Shown here: in pieces, positions 1 to 11,104 of the stretch | Layout of the letters: every line of letters starts with the position of its first letter | Numbering within the stretch: position 1 is the first letter of the stretch | Assembly (NCBI GenBank): GCA_021464525.1 | Contig: JADRCO010000100.1 | Location: 1-54,733 of the forward strand | Reading direction: 5' to 3' | Length of the DNA: 54,733 nucleotides | Origin: Rhizophagus sp. LPA8_4_AMF | Taxonomy: Eukaryota > Glomeromycota > Glomeromycetes > Glomerales > Glomeraceae | Made by a program: the position numbers and the translations under genes | Notes under the pieces: generated by a model | What the model saw: only the letters and a program-made list of their open reading frames with translations | Databases searched by the model: none | What the model was told of the DNA's origin: nothing

Positions 1-524
1 TAATTATTATTAATAAAATATAATCTTTATTATTTGGCCGGATACTTTTGGGAGGGTAGTGTATCTAGTATAGATAACTGAGTTATTAAAAAATGTATTT
101 TACTATATGTTACTTATAAGTTATATAAGAGATGTTTGGAATTCTAGTTTTACAGGACATCTAATAGTGCTTGTTACTAGTTACTTTAGCAAGATTCTTA
201 TTTAATTATTATAATAGATTGGATATTTTACAATATGTAAATATAGTTGTATCTGCTGTGATTGTTAATTCAAAATTATAAAGAGCAATCTAATATCACG
301 AAGTTGATCAAATGTTGGGCTTGTATTCATTAAACACAAATTATTTAATAAATGTTTAAATTTTGTACTTTCTGAATGCTTGATGCTTTATGGATATCTA
401 TTTGTATTTAAAATAAGCATTTAGTTATCACTGTAATGGATTATGAATTAAATATTAATTATTAAATGCTTTATAATTGCTACTTTAACAAAATACTTAA
501 AAAATGGTTTAAATTAATACTTAT
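1..524. other. AT-rich intergenic DNA, no gene seen
   Basis: I see no open frame of useful length and no RNA gene. The sequence is simple AT-rich DNA at the left window edge. The only nearby structure is the MITE that starts at 525. Confidence 0.6.
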
Positions 525-665
525 TACCATACCGTTCCGAAATTAAACAACCCCCGAAAATAAGCAACCCTTACCAGAATTACGGCGATTTTGGCCTACG
601 TTATAATGCTCTTGGCCTGCATTATGTGCAAAAAATGGGTTGCTTAATTTCGGAACGGTATGGTA
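525..665. mobile_element. Small MITE with near-perfect terminal inverted repeats
   Basis: The left arm, reading taccataccgttccgaaatt onward, is matched by its reverse complement at 637-665. The match continues for about 29 bases through the AAGCAACCC/GGGTTGCTT segment with one or two mismatches. The outermost TA on each side fits a TA target duplication as made by Tc1/mariner elements, which would place the element at 527-663. There is no coding capacity; the roughly 80 bp interior is slightly GC-richer than its surroundings. It is most likely a non-autonomous mariner-type MITE. The superfamily is inference from the TA only. Confidence 0.7.
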
Positions 666-904
666 AGTGCTATGAAAAAGAATACCAATTAAGCATTTGA
701 ATTTATTATTAAAAAGGAATTAAATATGAGTATTTAAATTTATTATTTTTTATTATATTAAGCCTTAGGAGAAGGTTAAACATATCATGTACATATGTTA
801 TACGTTATACGTACCTTTGGTATAATAATTTTTTAAACTTGTTAAAAAAAGATATCGGCAAAATTAGTATCACATATATAACGTGATATAGTATTCACAG
901 ATCA

Positions 905-1065
905 ATAATCTTTTTTTTAACCTTTTCCACTCTTTCATTCTTCCTTCCCTCTCTCTCGCTTTTCTGGCTTCCTTCCCTTTATTCTCTTCCTTTCACTCTC
1001 TCCATTTTCATTACACTTCCTTCCTCTTTTCGTCATTTCCCCTTCTCTCATATTTTATTTAAAGA
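905..1065 (+). other. Long polypyrimidine tract
   Basis: About 160 bases on the + strand are almost wholly C and T (runs such as ccttccctctctctcgctt), unlike the A/T mixture on either side. It lies directly before the first unit of the micro-exon-like array. Pyrimidine-rich initiator regions precede many fungal transcription starts, so it could be a promoter element for the array. That is inference only; it may equally be a simple-sequence expansion. Confidence 0.45.
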
Positions 1066-1089
1066 AAAAGTTAAACCCACCCACAAAAA

Positions 1090-2580
1090 AATCAAAAATT
1101 CTTTTTTAGGTGATTATTTCGGTCTCCTGGACATGACATTGATTTCAATAACTTTTTTTTCTTCAATTGTTTTTATTTTAATGAACTAGTTTTTAATGAC
1201 TTGTTTCTTACTTTTTTTAGGCAGTTTTATTTTTCGTATATTTGAACGCGTGAAAATTCAGTAGGAAATGGAGAGAAAAGAGAAAAGAAATGTATTCTTT
1301 GTATTACTTATTGACGAAACGTTTATTAATGTTTTAATTTTCTCTTTTTTAGACAGTTTCTTGGTTTCTTTTGATGTGCAATTTTCAGTATAATTTTTTT
1401 GTTTTCCTTAATTTAGCTACTTTGACGAACTGTTATTAACAGTTCACTTTTTTTCTTTTTTAAGGCTCTTCGAATTTTTGTCACATTAGCAATATTCTTT
1501 TTATAAAGTATAGTATAATCTTAAGAAGTTGTGTAATGCTTAAAAATAAATTGATGATGACTTGGAAATTCGGTAGGTCAATTTTTTTATACTAATTTTT
1601 TTATTTTTAATGAATTTAATTAACAGTTCATTTTTTTTTCTTTTTCAAACAGATCTTTCAGGTTTCTGAAATTTGGATGGCTTGGACCTTCAAGTACTTG
1701 AATTTGGTAGGAAAGGTGCTATTCCTTTAATTATCCTTTAATAAAATGTTTACTAACATTTTGTCATCTCTTTTTAGACAGCTTCTTTTTCTTCAGGTCT
1801 TTGAACGCGCGGATTACAGTATATATTTTGTTTCTTAAACATCTTTATTATAACGAAATGTTAATGATTTCATTTTTTATTCTTTTTTAGGTGGATCTTT
1901 GGCTCTTTGGATGCAACATTTGGTAAATAACTTTTTTCTTTTATTTTAACAAAATTTTTATTAACGTCTTATTTATTACTTTTTTTTTTAGTCGACTTCT
2001 TCGACACTTTCTGGATATGAATTCGTTAGTTTTTTTCTTTTAATTTAGTTCTTTAACGAAGGTCGCTAACGTTTATTTTTTTCTTTTTTTTAGACGGTTT
2101 GCTCTTCGGGTCTGGACACGTTAGATTTGGTTGGCTGTTATTTTTATTTTATTATTTGTTTTAATGAAATGAACAAAGCATTTTCTAACATTTCAATTTT
2201 TTTATTTAGACAGTCAGATCTTTAGCATAGAATATTGGTAGAAGAAATCAAAAATATTTTTTAATTTGTTCCTTTTAGCGAAATATTCTCACTAATGTTT
2301 TGATTCTTCTTTTTTTTAGGTGATCGGATCATTGGACGTGTAGATTTTGGTTGGTATTGAATTTTTCTTTGATTATTTATTTTTAACGAAACGTCTTATT
2401 AACATTTTGATTTTACCTTTTTTTTCTAGACGGTCAGATCTTTGAACGCGTAAATTTTGGTAAGTAGAATTCAAATATTTTTTTACAAATATATTTCTTT
2501 TAGTGAAAAGTTTTTATTAACGTTTTAATTTTTCTTTTATTAGACAACTTGGTCTCTGCATATATGGAATTTTGCAACTT
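1090..2580 (+). repeat. Tandem array A of micro-exon-like units
   Basis: About 13 degenerate units recur every 100-125 bp. Each has a T-rich run ending in TTTTTTAG, a core of about 28-45 bases (best example agatctttgaacgcgt, near 2430), then GT or GTAAG, then a spacer with a 'cgaaacgtttattaacg' motif. Cores occur near 1110, 1222, 1355, 1465, 1660, 1775, 1890, 1992, 2091, 2211, 2321, 2430 and 2545. The T-run plus AG on the left and GT on the right imitate a 3' and a 5' splice site, so each core looks like a micro-exon. Several cores are 30 or 36 bases and stay open in one shared frame; others are 28, 32 or 40-42, so the array is not uniformly frame-preserving. No start codon or flanking long exon was found. 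It may be a satellite derived from a duplicated exon-intron unit, or a multi-exon transcript. Confidence 0.55.
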
Positions 2581-3814
2581 TGTTAATTTAAATAGCAGGA
2601 AGGGTATTTGAAAGGATCTTTGGAAAAGTAAATTAGTCATAACGAATGATATAAAAATATAATAAAAAAATCTATAAATATAATAATAAATAAATATAAT
2701 ATGTTATAATAAAATATCAATACTAAAATGTTATATTATATTATTTATTAAATAATTAATTTAAGTATTTTAGTTATATTAATTTCTATTAATCAATTAG
2801 CAATAAAAAATTAATGCTTATCGAATACAAGCTGCATTGAAACTTATTTAATAAGCACTTAAATTAAGTATTCTTAAAGCATTTAATAAATAGTTTCTAA
2901 ATGCTTGGGTTAACATCGTGATAAAAGAGTGTTTATGTTTATAACTTAATTTAGATTAAGTTATTTACTGTAATATCTTTTTAGAAAACTATTTACTTTT
3001 TTATTTTTAATTTTTGTTTTGGTATTTTTATTTATTAATTTATTTAATATAATAATTTTAAAATTTAATAAAAATAAAGCATATATGCTGCATTTGCCTT
3101 AAATAATACAAAAAAAAGAAATCTAATAATTATGATTACAATTATAATGAAATAAAGATATTAAAAGCAAAAAACAAAAAGCAAAAAATATAAAGTGAGA
3201 AATAAAACAAAATTAAAATAAATAAATAAATAAATAAAACTATACCTTTAAGATTGTAATTATATGTTAAATTAATTTTAACTACAATCCATAAGCCATG
3301 ATCTTCAAATTTAATTTTACAAATAAAAAAAGTACAATTACATCTTGACTATAGAATCAGAATCCCAAATAATACTAAAAAAACTCAAATCTAATTTTGT
3401 ATAAACTATAAAAAATTAGTTAAATGAATAAAAAAATCTCCAGTATTAAATTATACAACTTACAAACTGATATCCTAAATCAGATAAAATTGTGACTATA
3501 TTAGATGGATTAAATTAAATATACTTCTCTGCAAATTAAAACTTAAAATGCTAAAATATTATTACAGTACAGATACTGAATCTAAATTAATGTAACTGTA
3601 ATTATTTTTACAGATGTAATATAATTTGACAGACATATTCTATTATAACAGATATATTGCATTATAACAGATATATTGATGTATTGTATTTTATTGTATT
3701 TTAACAAAATATATTATTTTTATGTATATTTTCAAAAATTTATATAAATTATATAGCTTTTTATTATCAAAAAAAAATGTTTTATTTAAAAATCTATTCC
3801 TATTATAATGTTAA
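2581..3814. other. AT-rich intergenic DNA, no gene seen
   Basis: Simple AT-rich sequence with A-runs and short ATAAA-type repeats (for example near 3220-3240). No open frame, RNA gene or element end could be recognised. Confidence 0.6.
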
Positions 3815-4850
3815 ATTCCAGTTTCAAGCTCTAGTCTGAAATCTACAATGAAAAAGAGAAGTTAAAGAATATTAGTGAATATTCTTATATAAAAAAATAA
3901 AACCTGATTTCTTTTTCTTTTAAAAATACATACTCATCTCAAATCTTAAGTTTTAATCTAAAACACAAAAAGAAAAGTAAAAAAATGTTAGTGAATATTC
4001 TTATATAAAAAAAATAAAACCTACTTTCTCCACTCTTTAGAAATATTTACTTATGAATTCCAAGTTCCAGTCTGAACCTATAAAAAAAAAGCTAAAGTGT
4101 TAGTAAATATTCTTATATATAAAAAATTAACTCCTGTGTTCCCTTTTATTTAAAATATTACCTACCTATCTTTAATGTTAAGTTCCAGTTTAAAATCTAC
4201 AAAAATAAAGTAAGAACTTTAGTATTATTTTTATAAAATTGCTATGAATCGCCAGTATCACGTGACTTTATATAATATATAATTTGCCACTCTGCGTCAC
4301 ACCCACCTTGTCTCCGTTTTTACTATGTATTCTAGGGATGAATTTTTTCAGTATATTTGTCACCCTTATTTGTCACTTCCAATAATTTCAGCCCATTTTA
4401 TAATTCCAGCCAGAATTACCTTTTTTGTACAATTGAATAATGTTACATTATTACACAATTTAAAAAAGGCAATTTTACTTCTCATTGAAAATGGAGAAAT
4501 GAGTTACACAAGAATCTGAAAAAGGCAATTTTTTATATTGATTATTTAATTCTGGCCAAAATTAAAAATCACGTGATACTGGCAATGATCGCTACTGGCG
4601 ATAAATAGCAAACTTCTTATTTTTATATATAAAAAACAACTTTAATATATATTCCTCTCTTTTAAAAAATACTATCTACCAGTCTTTAATGTTAAGTTCC
4701 AGTTTGAAATCTACAAAAATAAAGTAAAGAATGTTACTAGTATCATTCTTATATATAACTCCATTCACTCACTCACACTTTATAAATACTTACCATATCA
4801 ATTCTTACAGATCGAAATCTCTAAAGAAAAAAGAAGCTAAAGAATATTTA
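3815..4850 (-). repeat. Tandem array B of micro-exon-like units (minus orientation)
   Basis: Read on the minus strand, units of about 115 bp carry a pyrimidine-rich run ending in GTAG or TAG, then a 30-43 base core (conserved part aaactggaacttaacatt), then a GT-type end, then a spacer containing 'ttactaat'. Cores lie near 3818-3850, 3946-3975, 4057-4085, 4170-4200, 4690-4720 and 4795-4815. The spacing between the fourth and fifth is enlarged by the MITE at 4241-4602. The layout, unit length and spacer motif match the + strand units at 5577-5640 and 7855-8245, so these are inverted copies of one family. Confidence 0.55.
4241..4602. mobile_element. CACGTGA-ended MITE, copy 1
   Basis: The ends are inverted repeats built around gccagtatcacgtga (left, 4251-4265) and its mirror tcacgtgatactggc (right, 4569-4583), with further matching GCGAT/GCTA bases outside. 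The interior (about 330 bp) has no usable open frame but holds smaller inverted segments (caattttac, tctggcc). A second copy of the same family is at 22,894-23,253. The element sits inside micro-exon-like array B and separates two of its units, so it inserted after the array had formed. Confidence 0.7.
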
Positions 4851-5576
4851 TAAACATTTTTAATAAAAAATAAATAAAAACTTAGTTTACTTAAAAAACT
4901 GAAAAAAAATAAAAAGGGAAAATAAAAAAAAATCGGTTTACTTAAAAACTGAAAAAGTAAAAAAATAATATTATTAAAAAAATTTCAGTTTAAAAATCTG
5001 AAAAAGAAATAAAGAAATAAATTTTGGTTAAAATACTGAAAAAGAAAATATTATGCTATTGTATTTATTATACAGAAATTTTAAATAGTGCAAAGGAATT
5101 AAAACAATCTGTTTTTCTAGTTTTATTTCTAAATTAAAAAATTTTTAAACAGAAAATTTATTATTTTTTTTTAATTTTTTAAAAAAAAGATCAATAATAA
5201 ATATTCAATCTCAAAAAATAATGATTGGATCTGATTAAAGCTCTGCATGAACTGAGTTAGCTTGTGAGTCAATTTGAGTTTTTTAAGCTAAGCTAAGTTG
5301 AACCATGTTTAAAAATAGCTTGCAGCTTGTAAGCCAGCTCAAAAAAAACTCAAGGCAGTAATGAGCTTAACTTGAAAAACTTGAGCCAAAATTTACTCAG
5401 CTCAAGCTAGTTCGCTTACAAAAATTACAAAATATTATAATTAAAAAAATATTTTTATTTACAGTATTGATCATTATAGTGATTTCAATATTGGTCATAT
5501 GACTTATTGATCTAATTTTCTGTATTGATAATCTATTTAATTTAAAAAAATTATTTTATTGTAGAAAAATATTTTT

Positions 5577-5640
5577 TTTTTCTTTTAGGAACAGTTTCTG
5601 GACTTCAATTTTTATCTGGAACTCTGGAATTGTAAGTTGA
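5577..5640 (+). repeat. Single micro-exon-like unit, family B
   Basis: A T-rich run ending in TTTTAG is followed by a core of about 45 bases (contains acagtttctggactt) and a perfect GTAAGT. The unit matches those at 7855-8245. Its downstream spacer is cut by the element starting at 5658. Confidence 0.5.
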
Positions 5641-5750
5641 AAGGGGGTTTATTGGGATGTGTGATATCAGTTAAATCACAAATATAGTGTATCATGTATA
5701 TTAATGCTGATCATTATTATAAATTTTTATTAATAAAATCAGTCAGTAAT

Positions 5751-7062
5751 AGAGTTCTGATCAGTACAGTTTAGTACAGTTTTTGCCAAAACTGAAACTG
5801 ACTCGAATTGATCAGTATCAGTATTGTCAATTACTGAAACTGATTAGTTTTAGTAATCATCAATACCAAAACTGACCAGTAATTACCAAAAATTGAACCG
5901 ATTTACTGATTCATTATCGGTTCAGTTTTTAACATTTTTGCAACATTTCTATTAAAATTAAAAAATATTGTAAAACGTTATTTTTTTATTAAATTACTAA
6001 TAAAAAATATTTTTGCAACATTTTTTGTTAAAATAATTAAAAACGTTTGCAAAAAACATTTTTTTTTTATGAATTTATAAGTAAAAAATGTTTTTGCAAC
6101 ATTTTCTATTAAAATAATTAAAAAATGTTGTGAAATATTATTTTATTAAATTACTTAATAAAAAATGTTTTTGCAATGTTTTTTTTATTAAATTACTTAA
6201 CAAAAAAGGTTTTCGCAATGTTTTTTGTTAAAAAAATTAAAAATGTTTGCGAAAAATATTTTTTTAATGAATTTATAAGTAAAAAACGTTTTCACAATAT
6301 TTTCTATTAAAATAATAAAAAACATTGCAAAATGTTTTTTTATTAAATTACTTAATAAAAAACGTTTTTACAACGTTTTTTATTAAAAATTGCGAAAAAT
6401 GTTTTTCTAATGAATTTATAAGTAAAAAACATTTTCGCAATGTTTTTTGTTAAAACAATTAAAATCATTTGCGAAAAATATTTTTTTTATGAATTTATTA
6501 GTTAAAAATGTTTTCACAACATTTTCTATTGAAATAATAAAAAAACGTTGCAAAACATTTTTTATTAAATTACTTAATAAAAATGTTTTTGCAACATTTT
6601 TTGTTAAAACAATTAAAAATATTTGTGAAAAACGTTTTTTTTATGAATTTATTAGTAAAAATATTTTTGCAATGTTTTCTATTAAAATAATAAAAAATGT
6701 TGCAAAACGTTTTTTTATTTATTAAATTATATGTTAAAAAACATTTCACGATAGTTTTAACATTTTAATAAAAAACGTTGCAAAACATTTTTTTTTAATA
6801 GTCAACTGATCGGTAAATCAGTTTGATAAATTGTAATTACTGAAACTGATCAGTAAATTTACCGAAATGATCAGCATAATTTACCAAAGTGATCAGTAAA
6901 TCAGTTTGGTAAATCGCAAAACTGATACTGAAACTACAATTACTGAAACCAATCGGTAAACTTATCAAAAGTTTTGGCTCAGTAAATTAGAAAACTGAAA
7001 TCATTCTAAAACCGAAATTGATCAATACGGTTTAGTAATTACTGAAACCGATCAGAGTCCTA
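5751..7062. mobile_element. Inner element with CTGATCAGT-type ends
   Basis: The left end starts agagttctgatcagt and the right end finishes accgatcagagtcc, as inverted repeats. Both terminal 100-200 bp regions are crowded with diverged copies of 'aactgatcagtaa' in both orientations. The middle is the tandem repeat at 5935-6795. It is probably a non-autonomous DNA element with a long subterminal region. No coding sequence is evident. Confidence 0.45.
5935..6795. repeat. AT-rich tandem repeat (minisatellite)
   Basis: Degenerate repeats built from aaaaaatgtttttgcaacat, alternating with 'tattaaaataattaaaa' and 'tgaatttataagta', recur across about 860 bp. There is a short-period unit and a higher-order pattern in which the CAA and TTG forms alternate, so the array is also rich in small inverted repeats. 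Apparent open frames within it are a by-product of the repetition. Confidence 0.6.
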
Positions 7063-7458
7063 GTTAGTAACAATAATAAATTACTAGTAATTTTAAACTG
7101 CTTATAACTTGTAGCATATTTTTTATTTTCTAATTTTAGCAATAGATTATGATAATAATCATATGCATATAAACTAATAGAGTGATATTTTGTATGCATA
7201 TATAATTTAATTATATAAACATATTTTAAAGGTTTTATAATAATTATTTTTTTACGTTATTTTTGGAAAAATGACTCTATTTTATTAAAGTTTGATATCT
7301 ATATATTATAAAAAGTTTATTTTTTAAGTTTTATACCTGTTTTTGATAGTGCTAATAAAGTTTTTTCTAATTAATATACTCTATAATATAATAATTTAAA
7401 AAAAAGCATATGATACAGAAAAATTTTAACAAAATTCTACTAAAGATAATATGTAATA

Positions 7459-7545
7459 GTTATTTCACAGGTAGCCATGAATATCAATAATTTTTACTGC
7501 GTAGCTGTGAAATCATTGATATTCATGGTTATCCCATGGAATAAC
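7459..7545. repeat. Imperfect palindrome, possible tiny MITE
   Basis: The left arm starting gttatttcacaggtagccat and the right arm ending atcccatggaataac are reverse complements over about 30 bases with a few mismatches, separated by about 26 bases. Arm plus loop would make a strong hairpin. It has no coding content. Confidence 0.5.
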
Positions 7546-7854
7546 TGGTTTATACCACAGAGACTAACGTCCTGTATATAATTTAAACTATTGATAGACT
7601 TTTTAGCTTATCCATTTTAAGTAAATATCACCCATAAAAATATCAAGAAGAAAAATCACAGACGACTTATTAGGAAACGTGGTATAAATAATAACTTATT
7701 AACTGATATGTAATATTAAATAAATCAAAAAATTCATTATAAAATGATCAGCAAATGATTGACAAAAAAATCCTTAATAAAGAATTTTACTATAATAGTT
7801 ACACTATGTTTGTAATTAAACTAATATCACACACTCTAGGGATTTATGGTATTT

Positions 7855-8245
7855 TTTATTTTTGAAATATTACTAATATTTCTTTTTGTCTTTTTACTTT
7901 AAGGACAGTTTCTGGACCTGAATTTTTGGCCTAGAACTTTGGAATTGTAAGTGGAAAAAGATTTTAGGTTTATTTTTGTTTTAGAATGTTACTAATATTC
8001 CTTTTCGTCTTTTTTTTTAGTAATAACTTCTAGATCTAGACTTTTGACCTGAAACTCTGAAATTGTAAGTGGTAGAGAATTTTAGGTTTATTTTTCATTT
8101 TCAAAATGTTACTAATGTTCCTTTTCATTTTTTTTCTTTAGTGACGATTTTTGGACCTGAACTTTTGACCTGAAATTTTAGAATTATACGTAAAAAAGGA
8201 TTTTGGGTTTATTTTTTATATTGAAACATTACTAATGTTCCTTCA
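7855..8245 (+). repeat. Three tandem micro-exon-like units, family B
   Basis: Three units of about 118 bp follow each other. Each has a 'ttactaat' motif, a T-rich run ending in AG, a 43-44 base core (for example tttctggacctgaattttt), and a donor-like end. The first two ends are exact GTAAGT and the third has decayed to ATACGT. They match the unit at 5577-5640 and, inverted, the array at 3815-4850. Confidence 0.55.
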
Positions 8246-8480
8246 TTTTTTTTTGTAAAAACTTCAAATCAGCTTAAGCTCAGCTCAAACCTAGCTTGGC
8301 TTGAGCCAAAATATTCATGATTCAGCTCAACTTACTTTAACTTGAACTGTAATTTTTTATGATTTGGCTTATGCTGACTTAAATCAGAAATTTTTTTTCA
8401 ACTTAAGCTGAGCCAAGTTGTAGTTCAGCTTGAACTGGCTCATGTGGAATTTTAGATCTGATCAAATCCAATCAAGTTTA

Positions 8481-11104
8481 ATTACTTAAATTATTTTAGC
8501 AATTCAGCTTATTTATATTTATATAAATACAATACAGCTGTAAAAGTAAATACAGCATTACATCAAAAAAATGATTATACTGAAATAATTACAGAAGATT
8601 TTTATAGACATAAATCACATAATGCCAAAACTGTAATTAATTCATGAAAAAGTATAGAATTAAAACATGGTTTTTTTAAAATATTTTTTTTAACTTTGGT
8701 AAATTCAAAAAAGTTTTTTTAATTAGTTTACAACTTATCTAATGTGAAATCTTGTATTTAATATTACACAAAAGTTTTATCTTATAAATCAAATTTACCT
8801 ATATGAAATATGCAAAATTAATAACTGAAAACTTTTAATATTTTAAAAAAATGCTAAAAATATACAAATTAATAAAATGAATTTTTTAAAATTAAATATT
8901 ATAAAATTTTTACTTCATAAATAAAATTATTTTATATTGGTTAAACAACTTAATATTTTATATATAAGAATTTTCCAGTTAAAATTCTATTACATTATTT
9001 AAATTAAATATAATAACTAAAAGTTAAAATATTTTAGTTTTGAAGTTTTAAAATTAAAATTAAAATCAAAATTAGCCAAAATTACATTATATTATATGAT
9101 TTTAGATAGTTGCAATATAATAAAATCTTTAAATTGCAATAACTTTATCAATATTGAAACTACAAATATAAAATATATCACTTGAATTCTTTTAATAAAA
9201 TGAATTGAATAATGCAAATATTATTGGAATCTAATTCTAGATATTAAAATTATAAGCATAATATCTAAACATTTAAAATAAAAATAGAATAGTTAATACT
9301 AATGCTATTAATATGATTTTACTATAATTTGATTTATCTTAATTAGAATAAATGGCAAAATATCTTTAAAATAGTTTTATTATTAAATTTTAATAATTGT
9401 AAATAATTATTTAACATTTAATTTAATCATTTTAGCTTTTGGAAGGCTAAAGTTAAATTAATTTGATCATTTGACTATTTTAAGGATAAAATTAACCTAA
9501 TTTTAGTTATATATATATAAATATTACATATTTTTTTTATCTCTTACAATATGAAAGTACTATAATGTATTTTTATTATGAAAATACCAAATACATATAA
9601 AGTATATGAACTATTTACATGAATTATTTTTGAAAGTTATATTATATCTAACTGGAAAATGTACTTAGTAAGTAAAGAAAAAAGGCTATATTATATAAAA
9701 AATGAATTAATAGAAAATCTTTATAAAAAATATAAAAAATGAAAAAAAATAATATTACTAGGTAAAACTTATTTAATAAGTTTATTAAATCATGGTAAAA
9801 CTATAATTGATATTATAGTGAAAAATTCAAAAATTTCAGTGAAGTTGCAAACTATAATATATAAAATGTAGCAAGATCAAACTGAAGAAATTATTATATT
9901 AAATTATATAAAATATGGTAAAAACTTTTTGGAAAGAGATTGAGCTAAACAACCTTATATTTAATTCATCAAATTATAATTATTGCTTATTTTATTCATT
10001 TAATTTTACTATAAATATTCTTAATATTGAATGAATAATAAAATTTGTAAAATTAATCTAATGAGAATTAAGAAAAAGAATAGTATTACTTTAATATATT
10101 TATTATTTCAAATTATTATTTCAATTTTAAAAAATATTCATAAATCATAATGATGTTCAATCGGTTATAATTGTCCCTATTAAAATTATTAGAATTATCA
10201 AAACTTTTGAAATTAATTCAAGATTTTTGTTATCATTTCTACTTTCAATATTTTTAATAGCAATTATTTAAATTTGTAAAACCCAAATTCTATTGAATGA
10301 GTGAAGATGGAATTAATCTTGAAGATTTTTATTTGTTACAAATGGATTGTTATGAGTTTACAATAGTACTTATAATACTGTTTCAAATACATCAATAGCA
10401 TAAAGTAAAAAAATTAGCGTTTCATTCTCATAATGATTTCGTGTTCGATTAATCACGTGGAAGAAATTTATCATAAATCATATTAAAACAAATAAATTAG
10501 TTTAATAACAAATAATATATTCTTGATACCTTTTAACTATGAGCAGGCGGTGAATTAGTTGAGTAACTCAACTCTTTAATATGGTGTGGATCACAATAGT
10601 GAAACTAACTTATTTTTTACCGGATCGGAGTTTCGGATATTTAAGAATTCGGATTAAATAAAATAATCATAATTAAGGGCTGTTCAAACAAGTTAAAAAT
10701 TAGGATTGTAAACAAAATTTAAAGCCTTGTAGCCTTCATTACCCCTAACGGGACGGATCGTTCCTGCATAATGAAATTCCATATCACAAATTGAATTTTA
10801 CCCACTTTTAATTTCCAAAATAATGTAAATAAAACGCTAAACATGGAAATTAGTTTCTAATTGGTGAAAAATTTATTCTCAAACACGTTACTCTCGGAAC
10901 TTGATATTTATTATTATTAATTTGGCAATTATTTTCTAATTTAGCATAATATGAATTTTAAAAATGTATGAGTATTCTTTCTTTCTTTTTTTTTGTTAGA
11001 ATCCGTAACACAAATCCTAATTAAGGATATTCCGTACGCAGAAAAAACTAAATATTGCAATATAAAAAGAAATGGTTTTTGAGAGGATTCTCTTTTTTTT
11101 CAAA
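8481..11104. other. AT-rich intergenic DNA, no gene seen
   Basis: About 2.6 kb of simple AT-rich DNA. Composition becomes less extreme after about 10,440, approaching the gene island, with a CACGTG at 10,454-10,459 and a somewhat GC-richer stretch at 10,540-10,780. No frame or RNA gene could be supported. Confidence 0.55.

Larger units (their letters stand above)
5658..7833. mobile_element. 2.2 kb inverted-repeat element
   Basis: The left end tgtgtgatatcagttaaatc (5658 onward, about 34 bases) is matched in reverse complement by the right end finishing near 7833, with about six mismatches. The flanks read as one family B spacer: GTAAGT and a 'ggtttatt' stretch on the left, 'gggatttatgg' leading to 'ttactaatattt' on the right. 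It therefore looks like an insertion into a micro-exon-like array. The interior has no transposase; it holds another inverted-repeat unit (5751-7062) and a hairpin (7459-7545). Confidence 0.5.
5221..8480. mobile_element. Nested element with AGCT-rich subterminal repeats
   Basis: The left end (5222-5410) and right end (8265-8477) are diverged inverted repeats. The left tgattggatctgatt is matched on the opposite strand by tgattggatttgatc at the right, and both ends are filled with short AGCTCAAG/CTTGAGCT motifs in both orientations. Multiple subterminal motifs are typical of non-autonomous hAT-like elements, so that class is a guess. Inside lie micro-exon-like units (5577-5640, 7855-8245) and a second inverted-repeat element (5658-7833). 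No transposase frame is visible. Confidence 0.45.

Noticed and set aside
1090..2580. CRISPR array
   Set aside because: The units are degenerate throughout, with no constant repeat against unique spacers, and the context is a eukaryotic genome.
4325..4519. A 64-codon frame
   Set aside because: It lies wholly inside the interior of the CACGTGA MITE, and copy 2 of that MITE does not keep it open.
6447..6725. A 92-codon frame inside the minisatellite
   Set aside because: The encoded sequence is just the translation of the repeat (repeated FAKNIFF, FATFF), with no promoter, intron or domain.
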